Part shown: in pieces, positions 44,330 to 53,532 of the stretch
Position numbering within the stretch: the stretch's first letter is position 1
How the letters are laid out: each line of letters opens with the position of its first letter
From: Thereva unica
Taxonomy: Eukaryota; Arthropoda; Insecta; Diptera; Therevidae
DNA length: 64,000 nucleotides
Assembly: GCA_949987705.1 (NCBI GenBank)
Contig: OX465284.1
Coordinates: 116,543,163 to 116,607,162, forward strand
Direction of reading: 5' to 3'
Position numbers and translations under genes: made by a program
Notes under the pieces: model-generated
What the model saw: only the letters and a program-made list of their open reading frames with translations
The model's database searches: none
What the model was told of the DNA's origin: nothing

Positions 44330-44905
44330 GAACGATCATGACGACATCTGTCCTCGGACGGGAGTCAGAAGAGCTTCGAGATTCCCAGTAAAACGACCCC
44401 GACCTAACTCCGCTCTTCGCACGTCGAAGAATGGTGTCACGAATGCACGATCTGCACCGTCGACGGAACTCAGAGCGAAAATAGAGCAGATCAATGCTGG
44501 CGCGCCGTTCGAAAGAATTGCGATTGAAGTGGCGAGATCACTCCCAGCAATAGATGGGGCCAATCAAATCTGATGAATAGTGGAATGTTTCAACCGGACC
44601 ATTGGTAAATATCTAAGGAAGCTGGCTAACAACCATCAGCGTGATCTGCAATCGACCAGCGACAGGAAGAGCGACAAGACCCACTACGACGTAAGAACGA
44701 ACGAACTGGAATCCTCCACGAATAAAAAGGAAATCAACAAAATTAAAAAGGAACTGGAAGTGACACTCCACTATCATCACGATGATAAACGATGTCGTCT
44801 GTCACTTCCAAAAAGGTTCGATCATAAAAAAAGATCGTACCTGTGGACAGGCTGTGTTGCTATTAAGAACGCGATCTTAAAGGAAGCTGTGTTCGGGGCG
44901 AATAT
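44330..44905 (+). pseudogene. Ty3/gypsy pol (integrase) remnant
   Basis: The plus strand reads AKIEQINAGAPFERIAIEVA, the start of a gypsy integrase core (usually NxGAPFERIAIDVAGP), then a stop and VECFNRTIGKYLRKLANNHQ with RDLQ, the post-catalytic-Glu segment (VERFNRTIGKYLRK). KTHYDVRTN and KRSYLW follow, as in the C-terminal part. The middle of the integrase core is deleted. Unrelated in sequence detail to the remnant at 5500. Confidence 0.75.
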
Positions 44906-44914
44906 GAGTTAAGG

Positions 44915-45145
44915 TCCGTTTATATCTACAGACATCGTGCGTGCCAGACACACACCTTGCCAGATACTGACAGACGCTGTTTATTCACATCTAGCGTGCC
45001 GCATCAGACGACAGACACTAGTTATATTTTTGTTGAAAATCTCGATGGAAGATTTATCCAAGAAAAAATGTCTGCACGGTTCCGATGCTCTATTCATACT
45101 TCGCGGCAGACACCCACAGACATGAACCGCGCAGACAAAATATAA
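44915..45145. mobile_element. Dispersed repeat family Z, copy 1
   Basis: AAAATGTCTGCACGGTTCCG...CATTCATACTT...GCAGACACCCACAGACA...ACCGCGCAGACAAAAT occurs again in reverse at 47955-48060. The left part is rich in CAGACA/CAGACG motifs. Probably a non-autonomous DNA transposon. Confidence 0.5.
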
Positions 45146-45451
45146 TTTCCAGGTAGTAGCTGTGCAAAGATCGGCAGTAGGGAATACTTTTCACTTCATA
45201 AGAGTTTTTTTTTTATTTTTCTCTAATTTTTAAACTCTGCAAGATTCTAACATAAAACTTTTAGAGTACAACCAGTTGAAGTCTTGGCTTCATAGATAAT
45301 AAACAATATTTCCTATTTATAATCCTAGGGGTTACGACCCGCATGTTCCTGTCCAATATTTTGGAGATTATTTGAATATTATGGAATCGACGTTCTTATC
45401 GCAAAAAATAATTTTTTTTAAATTATATTTAATGAATTTTGTTAAAAAATT

Positions 45452-45477
45452 CAATCTCATCCCCCGAGATAACCTGT
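45452..45477 (+). promoter_or_regulatory. Conserved GATA-containing block, group B
   Basis: TCTCATCCCCCGAGATAACC carries AGATAA, about 158-183 nt before the inferred start. It is the fourth member of the block described at 19998, 35672 and 40644. Confidence 0.45.
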
Positions 45478-45601
45478 ATAATCCTGCACCACTAAAAAAT
45501 CGTGTCTTTTCATTTTTGTTAAATTTTTTGGGGTAATCTATGCAAAAGAAGTTATTATCTGCCCGTTCCTGACCGGTTACGACCGAAAAAGATATCAAAT
45601 C

Positions 45602-45640
45602 ATTTAAATAGCGCTAAGCTCCTCCGAAAGTCTCAGTTCT
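45602..45640 (+). promoter_or_regulatory. Core promoter, group B gene at 45703-47418
   Basis: ATTTAAATA (45602-45610) precedes CTCAGTTCT (A of CAGT at 45635) by 25-33 nt, followed by ATAGGTCGCTTTGG. Confidence 0.6.
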
Positions 45641-45702
45641 ATAATAGGTCGCTTTGGAATCTCGTGTGCTTGGAGTGAATTTTCGGTTCGAAGTTTTTGA
45701 TC

Positions 45703-47418
45703 ATGGCCAACGTTAGAAAAGGCCCATCGGTGCTGCTAGTGGTGACTCTGTGTCTCAGTGCATTCGGTTCTGGTAACTCCGAATACTTGACCGAAGAAGC
45801 GCAGCGACTGAACAAATACGGCCAATTATTCGTGGCGAACGTTAACCGGAACATTGATCCATGCCAGGACTTCGCCAATTATGTCAACGGGGAAATCGAT
45901 ATAAACAAGATTAATGACTTTGGTTACAAGGAGATAAAGTCGGCATACGATTCGTTTATTGCCGGCGACGTGGTCCTTTCGAGAACTGATAGCAAAGCAA
46001 AGGATTTCTATGAGTCGTGCATGGAACATCTGCCAGAGACATATCTTGATGCTGTCACAGAATTGAATATTGCAAGAAGTGTGCTGGAGTTCAGGACATT
46101 GGAGAGATTTGGTCCGTCTGTTTATGGTGAGGATAACACTGAGCTCTCTTGGGCAAGGCTGGTTGGTGTTCTTCAGAGCTATGACGTAACTGCCTTTGTT
46201 TCTGGATATGCTACTGCAAGTGAATATGGAACGATGACGTTTCATTTGGCACCTGGCAAGTTCGATTTGACACAAACGGAATTCTGGAATGGAGATTTGA
46301 AAGGAGTGTTGCAATACTATGGACTAGGCGAGAGTGAAATTTTCGATCTTGTTCGATCTCTGGAGGAATTCGAACGTAAGTTCGCAGTCCGTGAAACGAC
46401 AAGAGTTAAAACTAACATGACAATCGGTGACCTGCAGACCAAGTTCCCGGATTTCGAATGGGAAACATACTTCCAAATACTTGCTGATACGAACAAGGAT
46501 ATAAACGAATATCGCAAGGTTACAGTAACTGATCTAGAGAAAATTGAAGAATTCTACAATGCCCACAACTTCCCGGAGTTATCCGAAACAGCAGTTGCTT
46601 ACTACTTCTTGAAGCTGCATGCCAAACTGAACATGGAGTACTATGCTGTAAAGAACGACAAGCGAATGTGCCTTATTAACACGTACAACCTATTCAAAGA
46701 AGTCTTCGCGAACATTATTTTACAAAATCTAGATGAAAACGATGAGGAGAATATGGAGGACGTAATTGTTAGTGTATCGAATTCTATTATAGAATTGGGT
46801 GGCGGCTGGGACGTCCGATGGGCGATCGAGGCTTCGCTGAAAGAGTTAGGAAAAGACGGAGGTCTTGCGACTAAAAAGGAGGAATACAAGCAGTATGTTG
46901 GTGACAGCTTCCCTTTCTTCACAGACAGCAGATACCTATCAAACTACCTCAGGGCGTATAACTTCCATCGAATCCGAGCAATCGCTGGCAAGCACCAAGA
47001 GAATTTAGATAAGATCGGATTCTATTACTACATACATTTAAAACCAAGACTTGTTTTGCTTGGCACCTTTGGATACAGAGTAGCATTTGCAATGCTTAAG
47101 CAATATAATGTGCATATCGAGAAGGATGGCTGTCAAGCGTTCTACGATGGCGTAGCACCTTACAAGGTTCTTCTGGATGCTATAGACAATTTTAGGCCGC
47201 TAGGTCCAACAAAGATTCGAAATGAAGTCGATACCCTTGCAGCAATAGGCTTGACGCCCAAAAAACTAGTGCACATTATTTATGGTAAAATACTTGTGGG
47301 ACTACATAAAGCGGAAGGCACAAGCACCTTGAGCGCCATCTTCCCGAAAGTTGAAGAATTTCGAAATTCATTCGAGTGCAGTGCCCCGAGTGACCTGAGT
47401 CAGGTGTGCCATATTTAA
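45703..47418 (+). CDS. Secreted neprilysin-like (M13) protein lacking the catalytic core, group B
   Basis: The ATG at 45703 starts a 571-residue protein; the codon two positions before is TTG. Residues 1-25 are a signal peptide (KGPSVLLVVTLCLSAFGSG). IDPCQDFANYVNGEID is the best-preserved M13 start in group B. It continues with FYESC, LAPGKFDLTQTEFWNGDLKG, NMTIGDLQTKFPDFEWETYF, VAYYFLKLHAKLN, CLINTYNLFKEVFANIIL, GCQAFYDG, LTPKKLVHIIYGKIL and EEFRNSFEC...VCHI. NAFY, HExxH and ExxxD are absent. The 5' leader (GTGAATTTTCGG...GTTTTTGATCATGGCC) is shared with the genes at 20145 and 33697. ATTAAA at 47454-47459 is the likely poly(A) signal. Intronless. Role unknown. Confidence 0.88.
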   Translation: MANVRKGPSVLLVVTLCLSAFGSGNSEYLTEEAQRLNKYGQLFVANVNRNIDPCQDFANYVNGEIDINKINDFGYKEIKSAYDSFIAGDVVLSRTDSKAKDFYESCMEHLPETYLDAVTELNIARSVLEFRTLERFGPSVYGEDNTELSWARLVGVLQSYDVTAFVSGYATASEYGTMTFHLAPGKFDLTQTEFWNGDLKGVLQYYGLGESEIFDLVRSLEEFERKFAVRETTRVKTNMTIGDLQTKFPDFEWETYFQILADTNKDINEYRKVTVTDLEKIEEFYNAHNFPELSETAVAYYFLKLHAKLNMEYYAVKNDKRMCLINTYNLFKEVFANIILQNLDENDEENMEDVIVSVSNSIIELGGGWDVRWAIEASLKELGKDGGLATKKEEYKQYVGDSFPFFTDSRYLSNYLRAYNFHRIRAIAGKHQENLDKIGFYYYIHLKPRLVLLGTFGYRVAFAMLKQYNVHIEKDGCQAFYDGVAPYKVLLDAIDNFRPLGPTKIRNEVDTLAAIGLTPKKLVHIIYGKILVGLHKAEGTSTLSAIFPKVEEFRNSFECSAPSDLSQVCHI

Positions 47419-47554
47419 AAGTTGTTAAGTTTTACTGCTGGTATTATAAAATTATTAAAGCTTGTGAAAATCCAATGAAAACGATGTCTTTTAATATTTA
47501 CTACTAGGTTTCAATGCTCAGTATTTCTATATCCTACTTTTTGTAAACAGCCCT

Positions 47555-47720
47555 GTTCAGCCAAAGCCATTATCGCACCTTTCTATCAAGACTTTCAGTT
47601 CTCACGAGGGCTACTGGACTGCCCTTCTTCTAGCAAAATATCCTTCATGAGAAATTTGTTTGCGTCTGTCATGCGTCCGCGCATATTTTGGTCCATAAAT
47701 GTTCACTTACCCACCGAAAC
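47555..47720. repeat. Dispersed repeat shared with 18945-19110
   Basis: See 18945-19110: same order and orientation, ending in TTTTGGTCCATAAATGT. Both copies lie within about 1.4 kb downstream of an array gene, although with different spacing. Confidence 0.5.
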
Positions 47721-47954
47721 GTCATCGGACTATGAAAAAAGAAAATTTTTCGAAGTTTTCGAAAGAGAATTTAATACATGCTCTCAGGAATAACATGGAC
47801 AAATTTTTCGAAGATTTGGGTGCTTAAACTATGTTAGAGGACTCCTGCATATTGGCACCCATAGCTTGCACGAAAACCCTGACGCCATGGGACGATTATT
47901 CGTAGAAATAGAGGCATCCATTACCCGGGTACCCGACCAGTATTCACGGAAACA

Positions 47955-48060
47955 ATATTTTGTCTGCGCGGTTCTTGTCTGTACGTGTCTGTGGGTGTCT
48001 GCGGGAAGTATGAATGGAGCATCTGTACCGTGCAGACATTTTTGCTTGGATACCTTCCAT
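47955..48060 (-). mobile_element. Dispersed repeat family Z, copy 2
   Basis: On the minus strand AAAAATGTCTGCACGGTAC...CATTCATACTTCCCGCAGAC...ACCGCGCAGACAAAATA matches 45065-45145. It merges at its left into a minus-strand open frame (47944-48188) rich in Glu, Arg and Lys. Confidence 0.5.
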
Positions 48061-48249
48061 ACGTTGTACGAGGTCGTTTATCTGCTGCCTTTTATCACGC
48101 CGGACACGCCGTCTCTTTATATCCCGGTGTAGTTCGGAATATTCCCGTTCAAGTTGCTGATGTTTTTCAGAGTCACTTGTAGAGCTCACGGTACTTTTGA
48201 GGCCCCTTGTGCGTTCTATTTTTTGTCAGGTTGTGTCCGAGATCCAGTA

Positions 48250-49240
48250 TTGCTGGTTTCTTTAGACATAACCGATACTCGTATCCGCTGCTGTCAAAAT
48301 AGCTCCCTTTGTTGTGCTTCGCAGCGCTTTTATATTTTTGTCGTCAGAAGCTCTTTGCCGGCCTACGGTTTGTTGTAGATTCTTAACAAATTCTCGCTTT
48401 TTAATGCTCTTCAACAGAAGGTCTACGTTAATCCGTCTACGGTTTATGGCATCGCGTTGGGCGTTTCTGATTGCGGCGATTTTTAGGTGAATAGCTGCTA
48501 CTCCCAAATGGTGGTCACTTCCAGTGTCTGCACCTCTAAAGCTCCTGACATCCTCCAGAATAGTTCGCCATCAGCAGCTGACGGCCACGTGGATTTACCT
48601 GATTTCTCCTTCTACCATTAGTTGGTGGGAGCTACAGAAGTCAACGAAAAGCTCAAGGTTGCTGTTAGTAACTTGATTTAGACTGTCGTGTGTTCAAAGC
48701 CGGGGTTGTTGGGGCCGATCTGTGTGTTTGAGTGAGCTATCAAAACAATGATGTCCCTTGGAATAGAGCGAAAAACCTCATTCAGCCGCATGTTGAACTC
48801 GTCTTCGATGTCATCGTCTGCGTCTTCAGTTTGAGCGTGGCATTGGACTACCGAGGAATTTCTTAATCTGGTACTCAGGCGCACGGTAATAATCTTCTCA
48901 GAAACTGGTGACCAAGGCTGGTGATAAGGCTGCATCTGGCTTCTTTGGTGAGTATTACCCCAACGCCAGTCCTACGGCTTTCAGTTTCATTTCTGCGAGA
49001 ATATAAGAAGGACTCAGCGTTTGGGCAGATATGTTCCCCCGCGTCGGGCCGTCTGGTCTCGCTAAGTTTCATTATCTTGATTTTAAATCGATTCAACTCG
49101 TTGATCTCGTTCATCCAGCCGTCCAGTAAGCAGTGCTCTCATATTCCATGTTCCAATTCTTGTCCTTGTTCGATAAGCAAAGGTCGTCATCACGTTGTCA
49201 ATTCGGTTCCGAGCTATTTTGCCGATTCGTAGCAATTGTG
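48250..49240 (-). pseudogene. RTE-like non-LTR endonuclease remnant
   Basis: On the minus strand RTRTRIGTWNMRALL is the typical start of an apurinic-type endonuclease of RTE-like elements. It is followed by KIMKLSETRRPDAGEHI (catalytic Glu region), RRTGVGVILTKEA, NSSVVQCHAQTEDADDDIED, and RDIIVLIAHSNTQIG, where the usual GDxNAxxG is damaged. Further on, VAAIHLKIAAIRNAQR resembles the end of the domain. Frameshifted and without reverse transcriptase. Confidence 0.75.
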
Positions 49241-49600
49241 TTTTTATGAGAGCGGGTTGCTAGCCCTCAGCCCAACCGACTTAAAACTTTGTTTTGTGGC
49301 GCGGACAAGTCGCCACTCGACCGTCTTCCGTCAGCTCCTTCCGAAAGAATACCCCAGGGGGCACCGGGGAGAGGTGGGACTTGCCAACAGATCTGCTTGG
49401 TGTTCGTCTGCAATGACTCTTCTTGGATTTTAATAGAAGTGAAAAATCGGGTGCCACCACCTGAATTTCTTATGGGTTCCAAATTTCTCCTTCAACCATC
49501 GGATCGGACTTGAATAGAGAAATTCTACATTCGGCCTCTCCTTGAATACAATTTAATTTGGTTTAGGTCCGCATCGTATATCAAATACAAAATAGGGCCT
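49241..49600 (-). other. Probable 5' part of the RTE-like remnant
   Basis: The minus strand has a 71-codon frame (49267-49482, ...WQVPPLPGAPWGILSEGADG...) adjoining the endonuclease remnant in the same orientation. It resembles 5' regions of degraded non-LTR elements, but I cannot name a domain. Confidence 0.35.
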
Positions 49601-49639
49601 TAAACTCATCGCCGAACTCACAGTCTGGACTGGCAATCG

Positions 49640-49695
49640 GGCGCCTTATGCTGTAAACATACTAAGGGCGACCGACGAATCGCTTTGCTCAGCGA
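49640..49695 (+). repeat. Short sequence shared with the 5' part of the retrotransposon at 50-53.6 kb
   Basis: TATGCTGTAAACATACTAAG followed by GGCGAC is nearly identical to the minus-strand sequence around 53510-53550, where it covers the first ATG of that element's first open frame. It probably marks a 5' fragment of a related element in opposite orientation. Confidence 0.45.
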
Positions 49696-50070
49696 CTGTC
49701 CAAAACGAATAGAACACACCGCTCTTGTATGAAGCTACACAACCTGCAGACCACTGCGATAACTACGCCGCCAAGCTCGGCGACCGAATCAATCCAAGTT
49801 CTATTTCGTTGCCGTCGTCTGTCAAAGTTGCATGTGCGCTGTAGCATGGGTTTGTGTTGCTATTCTCTTGTGCTCCTGTATGCGTGTGCATCATACTCGG
49901 CTATGCAAGACGGTTATTCTTTTTTCTTTTCTTTTTTTTTATCGCCAAGCAAGGCACTTAAAACAAATGGATTACATTAGATACAAAAAATACGTAATAA
50001 TTAACGTAAAAGGAACATTGTGAGTATTTAAGTATTAAACTAAGATCTAAGTCTAAGTGTTAGTGAGAAA

Positions 50071-52992
50071 TCAGGAGGACAGTAGGGAAGTTAGTTTTCT
50101 TTTAAAGGACATTTTATTAATTGAGGGAGAGTAACAGGCTGCGTAGGTATTGAAGATAGTGCAGCACCTGTTAACAGGCTCGTTTCTACCATATTCAGTG
50201 CGATGCGGGTACTCTTTAAGTAATTTGCAATGTCTTGTTTGTCGAGTATCGTTAAATTTGATGGCGTCCGACAAGAACTGTACCTTGAGGTTATTGTTCA
50301 GGACATCCAGGGTAAAACAAGATATGAGTAATTTCCGTCTAAGGGATAGAGGTAAGAGATCAAGGATTTTGAGCCTGTCCGTATAGTGAGGAAGGTTATG
50401 AAAATCCGAAGGATTATAAAGGTTCCTAAGCGCGAAAAGAAGGAACTTCTTTTGGACAGATTCTATTCGATTTACACTAATTTGAAATATGGGATCCCAG
50501 ATCTGGCAAGCATATTCAAGAATAGGACGGACTAATGAGCAAAACAAGGCTTTAGTAACCCATACATTGTCGAATTCTTTAGCTCTTCTCTTGATAAAGC
50601 CTAACAGCTTATTGGATCTGGCAATAATTTTATCATAGTGTAAGTTAAAGTTTAACTTGCTGTCGAGGACAATGCCTAAATCAACAATGTGATCGACATG
50701 ATCCAAGACATTGTCATTGAGATAATAATATTGCAGCTGTTTTGTTCTTTTCCTGGAGAAGGTAATTACGTGGCACTTACTGGTGTTAAGAAGAAGATTG
50801 TTAGTGGTGCACCAGTCTTGTAGTGCATTAAGTTTCGACTGTAAAAAGGATACATCAGTTTGAGACCTTATAGCACTATAAATTTTTAAATCATCGGCGT
50901 AAAAGAGGTGCGGAATGCCATTTAATTTCTCAGATAGATCGGAAATGAATATGTTGAATAGAAGTGGCCCTAGGTGGCTGCCCTGTGGTACACCTGAGGT
51001 TACATTGATTTCTTTTGAAAGGAACCCTTGAAATCTTACCACCTGAGTTCTCCCGTTAAGATAGGATGTTATCCAATCCAGAAGGGGGCCGGATATCCCA
51101 AATCTTAATAGTTTCGTAAATAAAATGTGGTGGTCTACCCGATCAAATGCCTTGCTGAAATCAGTGTAGACAGCGTCAAACTGCTGGCCCTGTTCCATAC
51201 CGCATAGCAGTTCGGAGGTCAGAATCATAAGATTGGATGTGGTGGAACGACCTTTTCTGAAACCATGCTGCTGATCGTTTAGGTTCGGAGCAATTAGAGG
51301 GGCAATCTTGTCATAGATAAGTTTTTCAAATAATTTAGGTATAACAGATAGGATAGCAATGCCCCTATAGTTGTCTACCGCATGTTTATCACCTGATTTA
51401 AAGATTGGTGTGAGGTAGGATTTCTTCCATACCGAAGGAAACTTACCGGTAGTTAGGGACTTGTTAAAAATTAGGTGAAGAGGGGAAAGAATGAGTTGGG
51501 CGTGGTTCTGCAAAAAACTTGCAGGTAGACAGTCCGGACCGTGACCTTTATTGACCTCCAGATCTATTAGACCTGTCATTATATCTTCGGGCGATAGAGA
51601 TATGTTGTCTATAAGGACCGTGGTCACTGGATGCTCTCTTGGGACAGTGTGCGAAGTCGAAGAAATGGGGGAGAAGATTTCACTGAACCTGTCCGCAAAC
51701 ATGTTGGAAATTTCTTGAGGGAGTGAGGAGTGTGTGACACCGTTTGTCATTGTTGACGGATAACCTGATGTTTTTCGTTTTAGATTAACGAAATCAAAGA
51801 ATTTTTTTGGATTACTTATGATATTTTCACCGACAGTCCTTGCGTAGGTAGTATAGGCCTCCCGTGACCTATGATTAAATTCTGCGGCTAACCTGGCGTA
51901 TTCCGATTTCTGCTCAGCACTAACATTGTTGTTAGTTTTCACTACGCGGTACAATTTATTTCTCCTATTGCGAAGAGACCGAATGTTTTTGTCAAGCCAT
52001 GGTTCTGTCAGTTTATCCCTTTTTTTGATTTTGGGTACGAATCTGCCAATGGTGTTGAAAATAACATCGTAGAATCTAGTAACTAACTCGTCAATATCAT
52101 CACTGTCAAGCAGATCCTCCCAGTTAATAAGGGATAGTTCAGTGCTAATACCAGCATTATCAGCATTCTTAAAATCGTAGACTACCGAGTTGTTAAAGGA
52201 GGCAAGATAATTAGTTATTGTAGAGCTGATCTCAACGACCCATGCGGAATGATGGGTAGTATTGTTAAATAGATTCTCCTCTTCAGAGGCTGGAAGTACC
52301 TTCAAATCCTCATAGAGGTTGGTAAAGATTAAATCCAACCATTTACCGTTTGAATTTGGTTGGCTAATTACCTGTTGTAAGTCGTTGCTGTAAAGATTGT
52401 CGATAAACTTAATATCGACGGGGTTTGATACATTAATCGGAAGCAAATAACTGTCTTCCTCGTCACGAATAAAAGATATATTAGGCCTATTGAAATCGCC
52501 TATGATTAATATATCTTTGTTATCGCTGGATATTTCATCTATTATATGAATCACATTATCATATATAGATTCGTCGGAGTTTGGAGGTAAGTAAAAAGAA
52601 CCGATGACAATGTGTTTCTTACTGAACTTTACTCGTACTAAGATATGCTCAAATGATTGTGACGATGTGGTCGCGATCGGTTCACTATTTAAGAAGTCTT
52701 TGACAGCTATGAGGACACCACCTCCTCTTGAGAGACCGGTAGATATGTAGTCTCTATCGCATCTATGAATTGACCAGCTGCCATCCAAGATCTCCTCATT
52801 AAGGAAGGAGCCATTCAACCAAGTCTCGGTTAACACTAGCACATTGAAGTCACACGATTTGGAGTCGATAAAAAGATCCTTCAGTTTGCCTCTCATCCCA
52901 CTGCAGTTATGATAGAAAAGCCTTAAATTATCAGAGGATGTTGGCTTAGAATGACGGGCTTGGGGACGGTTAGAATTTGTGGGGGAAGCTAG
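50071..52992 (-). CDS. Endonuclease/reverse transcriptase (ORF2) of non-LTR retrotransposon
   Basis: The protein nicks target DNA and reverse-transcribes the element RNA. The first ATG is at 52896 (941 residues), but the frame is open for 32 more codons upstream to the TAA at 52993-52995, and this extension contains LRLFYHNCSGMRGKL, the normal start of the endonuclease with its metal-binding Asn. So translation must start before 52896 or run through the TAA. Numbered from 52896: endonuclease motifs TETW 23-26, GDFN 133-136, HHSAW 215-219; RT start LTPIFKSGD near 495, SKAFD 581-585, SGVPQGSHLGPLL 634-646, catalytic YADD 666-669. The C-terminal part has the usual SLVRPILEYACQIWDP segment. No internal stop or frameshift. 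Confidence 0.9.
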   Translation of the reverse strand, partial: LASPTNSNRPQARHSKPTSSDNLRLFYHNCSGMRGKLKDLFIDSKSCDFNVLVLTETWLNGSFLNEEILDGSWSIHRCDRDYISTGLSRGGGVLIAVKDFLNSEPIATTSSQSFEHILVRVKFSKKHIVIGSFYLPPNSDESIYDNVIHIIDEISSDNKDILIIGDFNRPNISFIRDEEDSYLLPINVSNPVDIKFIDNLYSNDLQQVISQPNSNGKWLDLIFTNLYEDLKVLPASEEENLFNNTTHHSAWVVEISSTITNYLASFNNSVVYDFKNADNAGISTELSLINWEDLLDSDDIDELVTRFYDVIFNTIGRFVPKIKKRDKLTEPWLDKNIRSLRNRRNKLYRVVKTNNNVSAEQKSEYARLAAEFNHRSREAYTTYARTVGENIISNPKKFFDFVNLKRKTSGYPSTMTNGVTHSSLPQEISNMFADRFSEIFSPISSTSHTVPREHPVTTVLIDNISLSPEDIMTGLIDLEVNKGHGPDCLPASFLQNHAQLILSPLHLIFNKSLTTGKFPSVWKKSYLTPIFKSGDKHAVDNYRGIAILSVIPKLFEKLIYDKIAPLIAPNLNDQQHGFRKGRSTTSNLMILTSELLCGMEQGQQFDAVYTDFSKAFDRVDHHILFTKLLRFGISGPLLDWITSYLNGRTQVVRFQGFLSKEINVTSGVPQGSHLGPLLFNIFISDLSEKLNGIPHLFYADDLKIYSAIRSQTDVSFLQSKLNALQDWCTTNNLLLNTSKCHVITFSRKRTKQLQYYYLNDNVLDHVDHIVDLGIVLDSKLNFNLHYDKIIARSNKLLGFIKRRAKEFDNVWVTKALFCSLVRPILEYACQIWDPIFQISVNRIESVQKKFLLFALRNLYNPSDFHNLPHYTDRLKILDLLPLSLRRKLLISCFTLDVLNNNLKVQFLSDAIKFNDTRQTRHCKLLKEYPHRTEYGRNEPVNRCCTIFNTYAACYSPSINKMSFKRKLTSLLSS

Positions 52993-53532
52993 TTAAGGAC
53001 GATAATATCTATTTGATTCGTCCCGGCTTCTTTGAAGTTGGGAGATATGTTTTGCTCTGACATGAGACGCATATGCCGAAAGGTCCTTGCTGACTTGCTG
53101 AGGGGAAATTTGGAATTGTTCATGGAAATTTGTGAACAGTTCAAGGAGGGTGCTATGATCTATAGGTAGACCCTCTTGTTGAATAGAAATAATGAGACTA
53201 GTCCTGGTCTTACCATTAATGCAGGTCGAATCCGGTTTATTGTGCATGTAGGCCAGGAAAAGACGAACATCATCATAGATCCTCTTTTCTCGCAAGCGCG
53301 AGAGCAAATATCTACTCTCTGAAGAATTAGCAGATATAATGGTATTTTTTACCACCGGGGGTTGTAGGGGATTCAAGAAAGGCGACTTGGATTCAGGTTC
53401 AGTGAAATCTTTTATTCCTGTGTGTGTGTGTTTTAATTTGTTTCGCTGTCGCTCTAAATGTGTGCTCACAACAAATTTCGTCAGGCCATTCACCGTGGCC
53501 AAGGAAAATAGTTTCGCCGTCGCCCTTAGCAT
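52993..53532 (-). CDS. ORF1-like protein of the retrotransposon (179 aa)
   Basis: A 179-residue frame starting at 53532 and ending with TAA at 52993. It is in the same reading frame as ORF2, with only this stop between them. The protein is basic at the N-terminus, then has a compact region (YLLSRLREKRIYDDVRLFLA, STLLELFTNFHEQF) with helical character and a basic end (RAKHISQLQRSR). No zinc knuckle or RRM is seen, so I cannot assign it to a known ORF1 type. It is shorter than typical ORF1 proteins and may be truncated at the 5' end or be only part of it. Confidence 0.6.
   Translation of the reverse strand: MLRATAKLFSLATVNGLTKFVVSTHLERQRNKLKHTHTGIKDFTEPESKSPFLNPLQPPVVKNTIISANSSESRYLLSRLREKRIYDDVRLFLAYMHNKPDSTCINGKTRTSLIISIQQEGLPIDHSTLLELFTNFHEQFQISPQQVSKDLSAYASHVRAKHISQLQRSRDESNRYYRP

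Noticed and set aside
44580..44912. 110-codon open frame as an independent host gene
   Set aside because: It contains FNRTIGKYLRK, the post-catalytic segment of a gypsy integrase, and continues a pol remnant from 44330.
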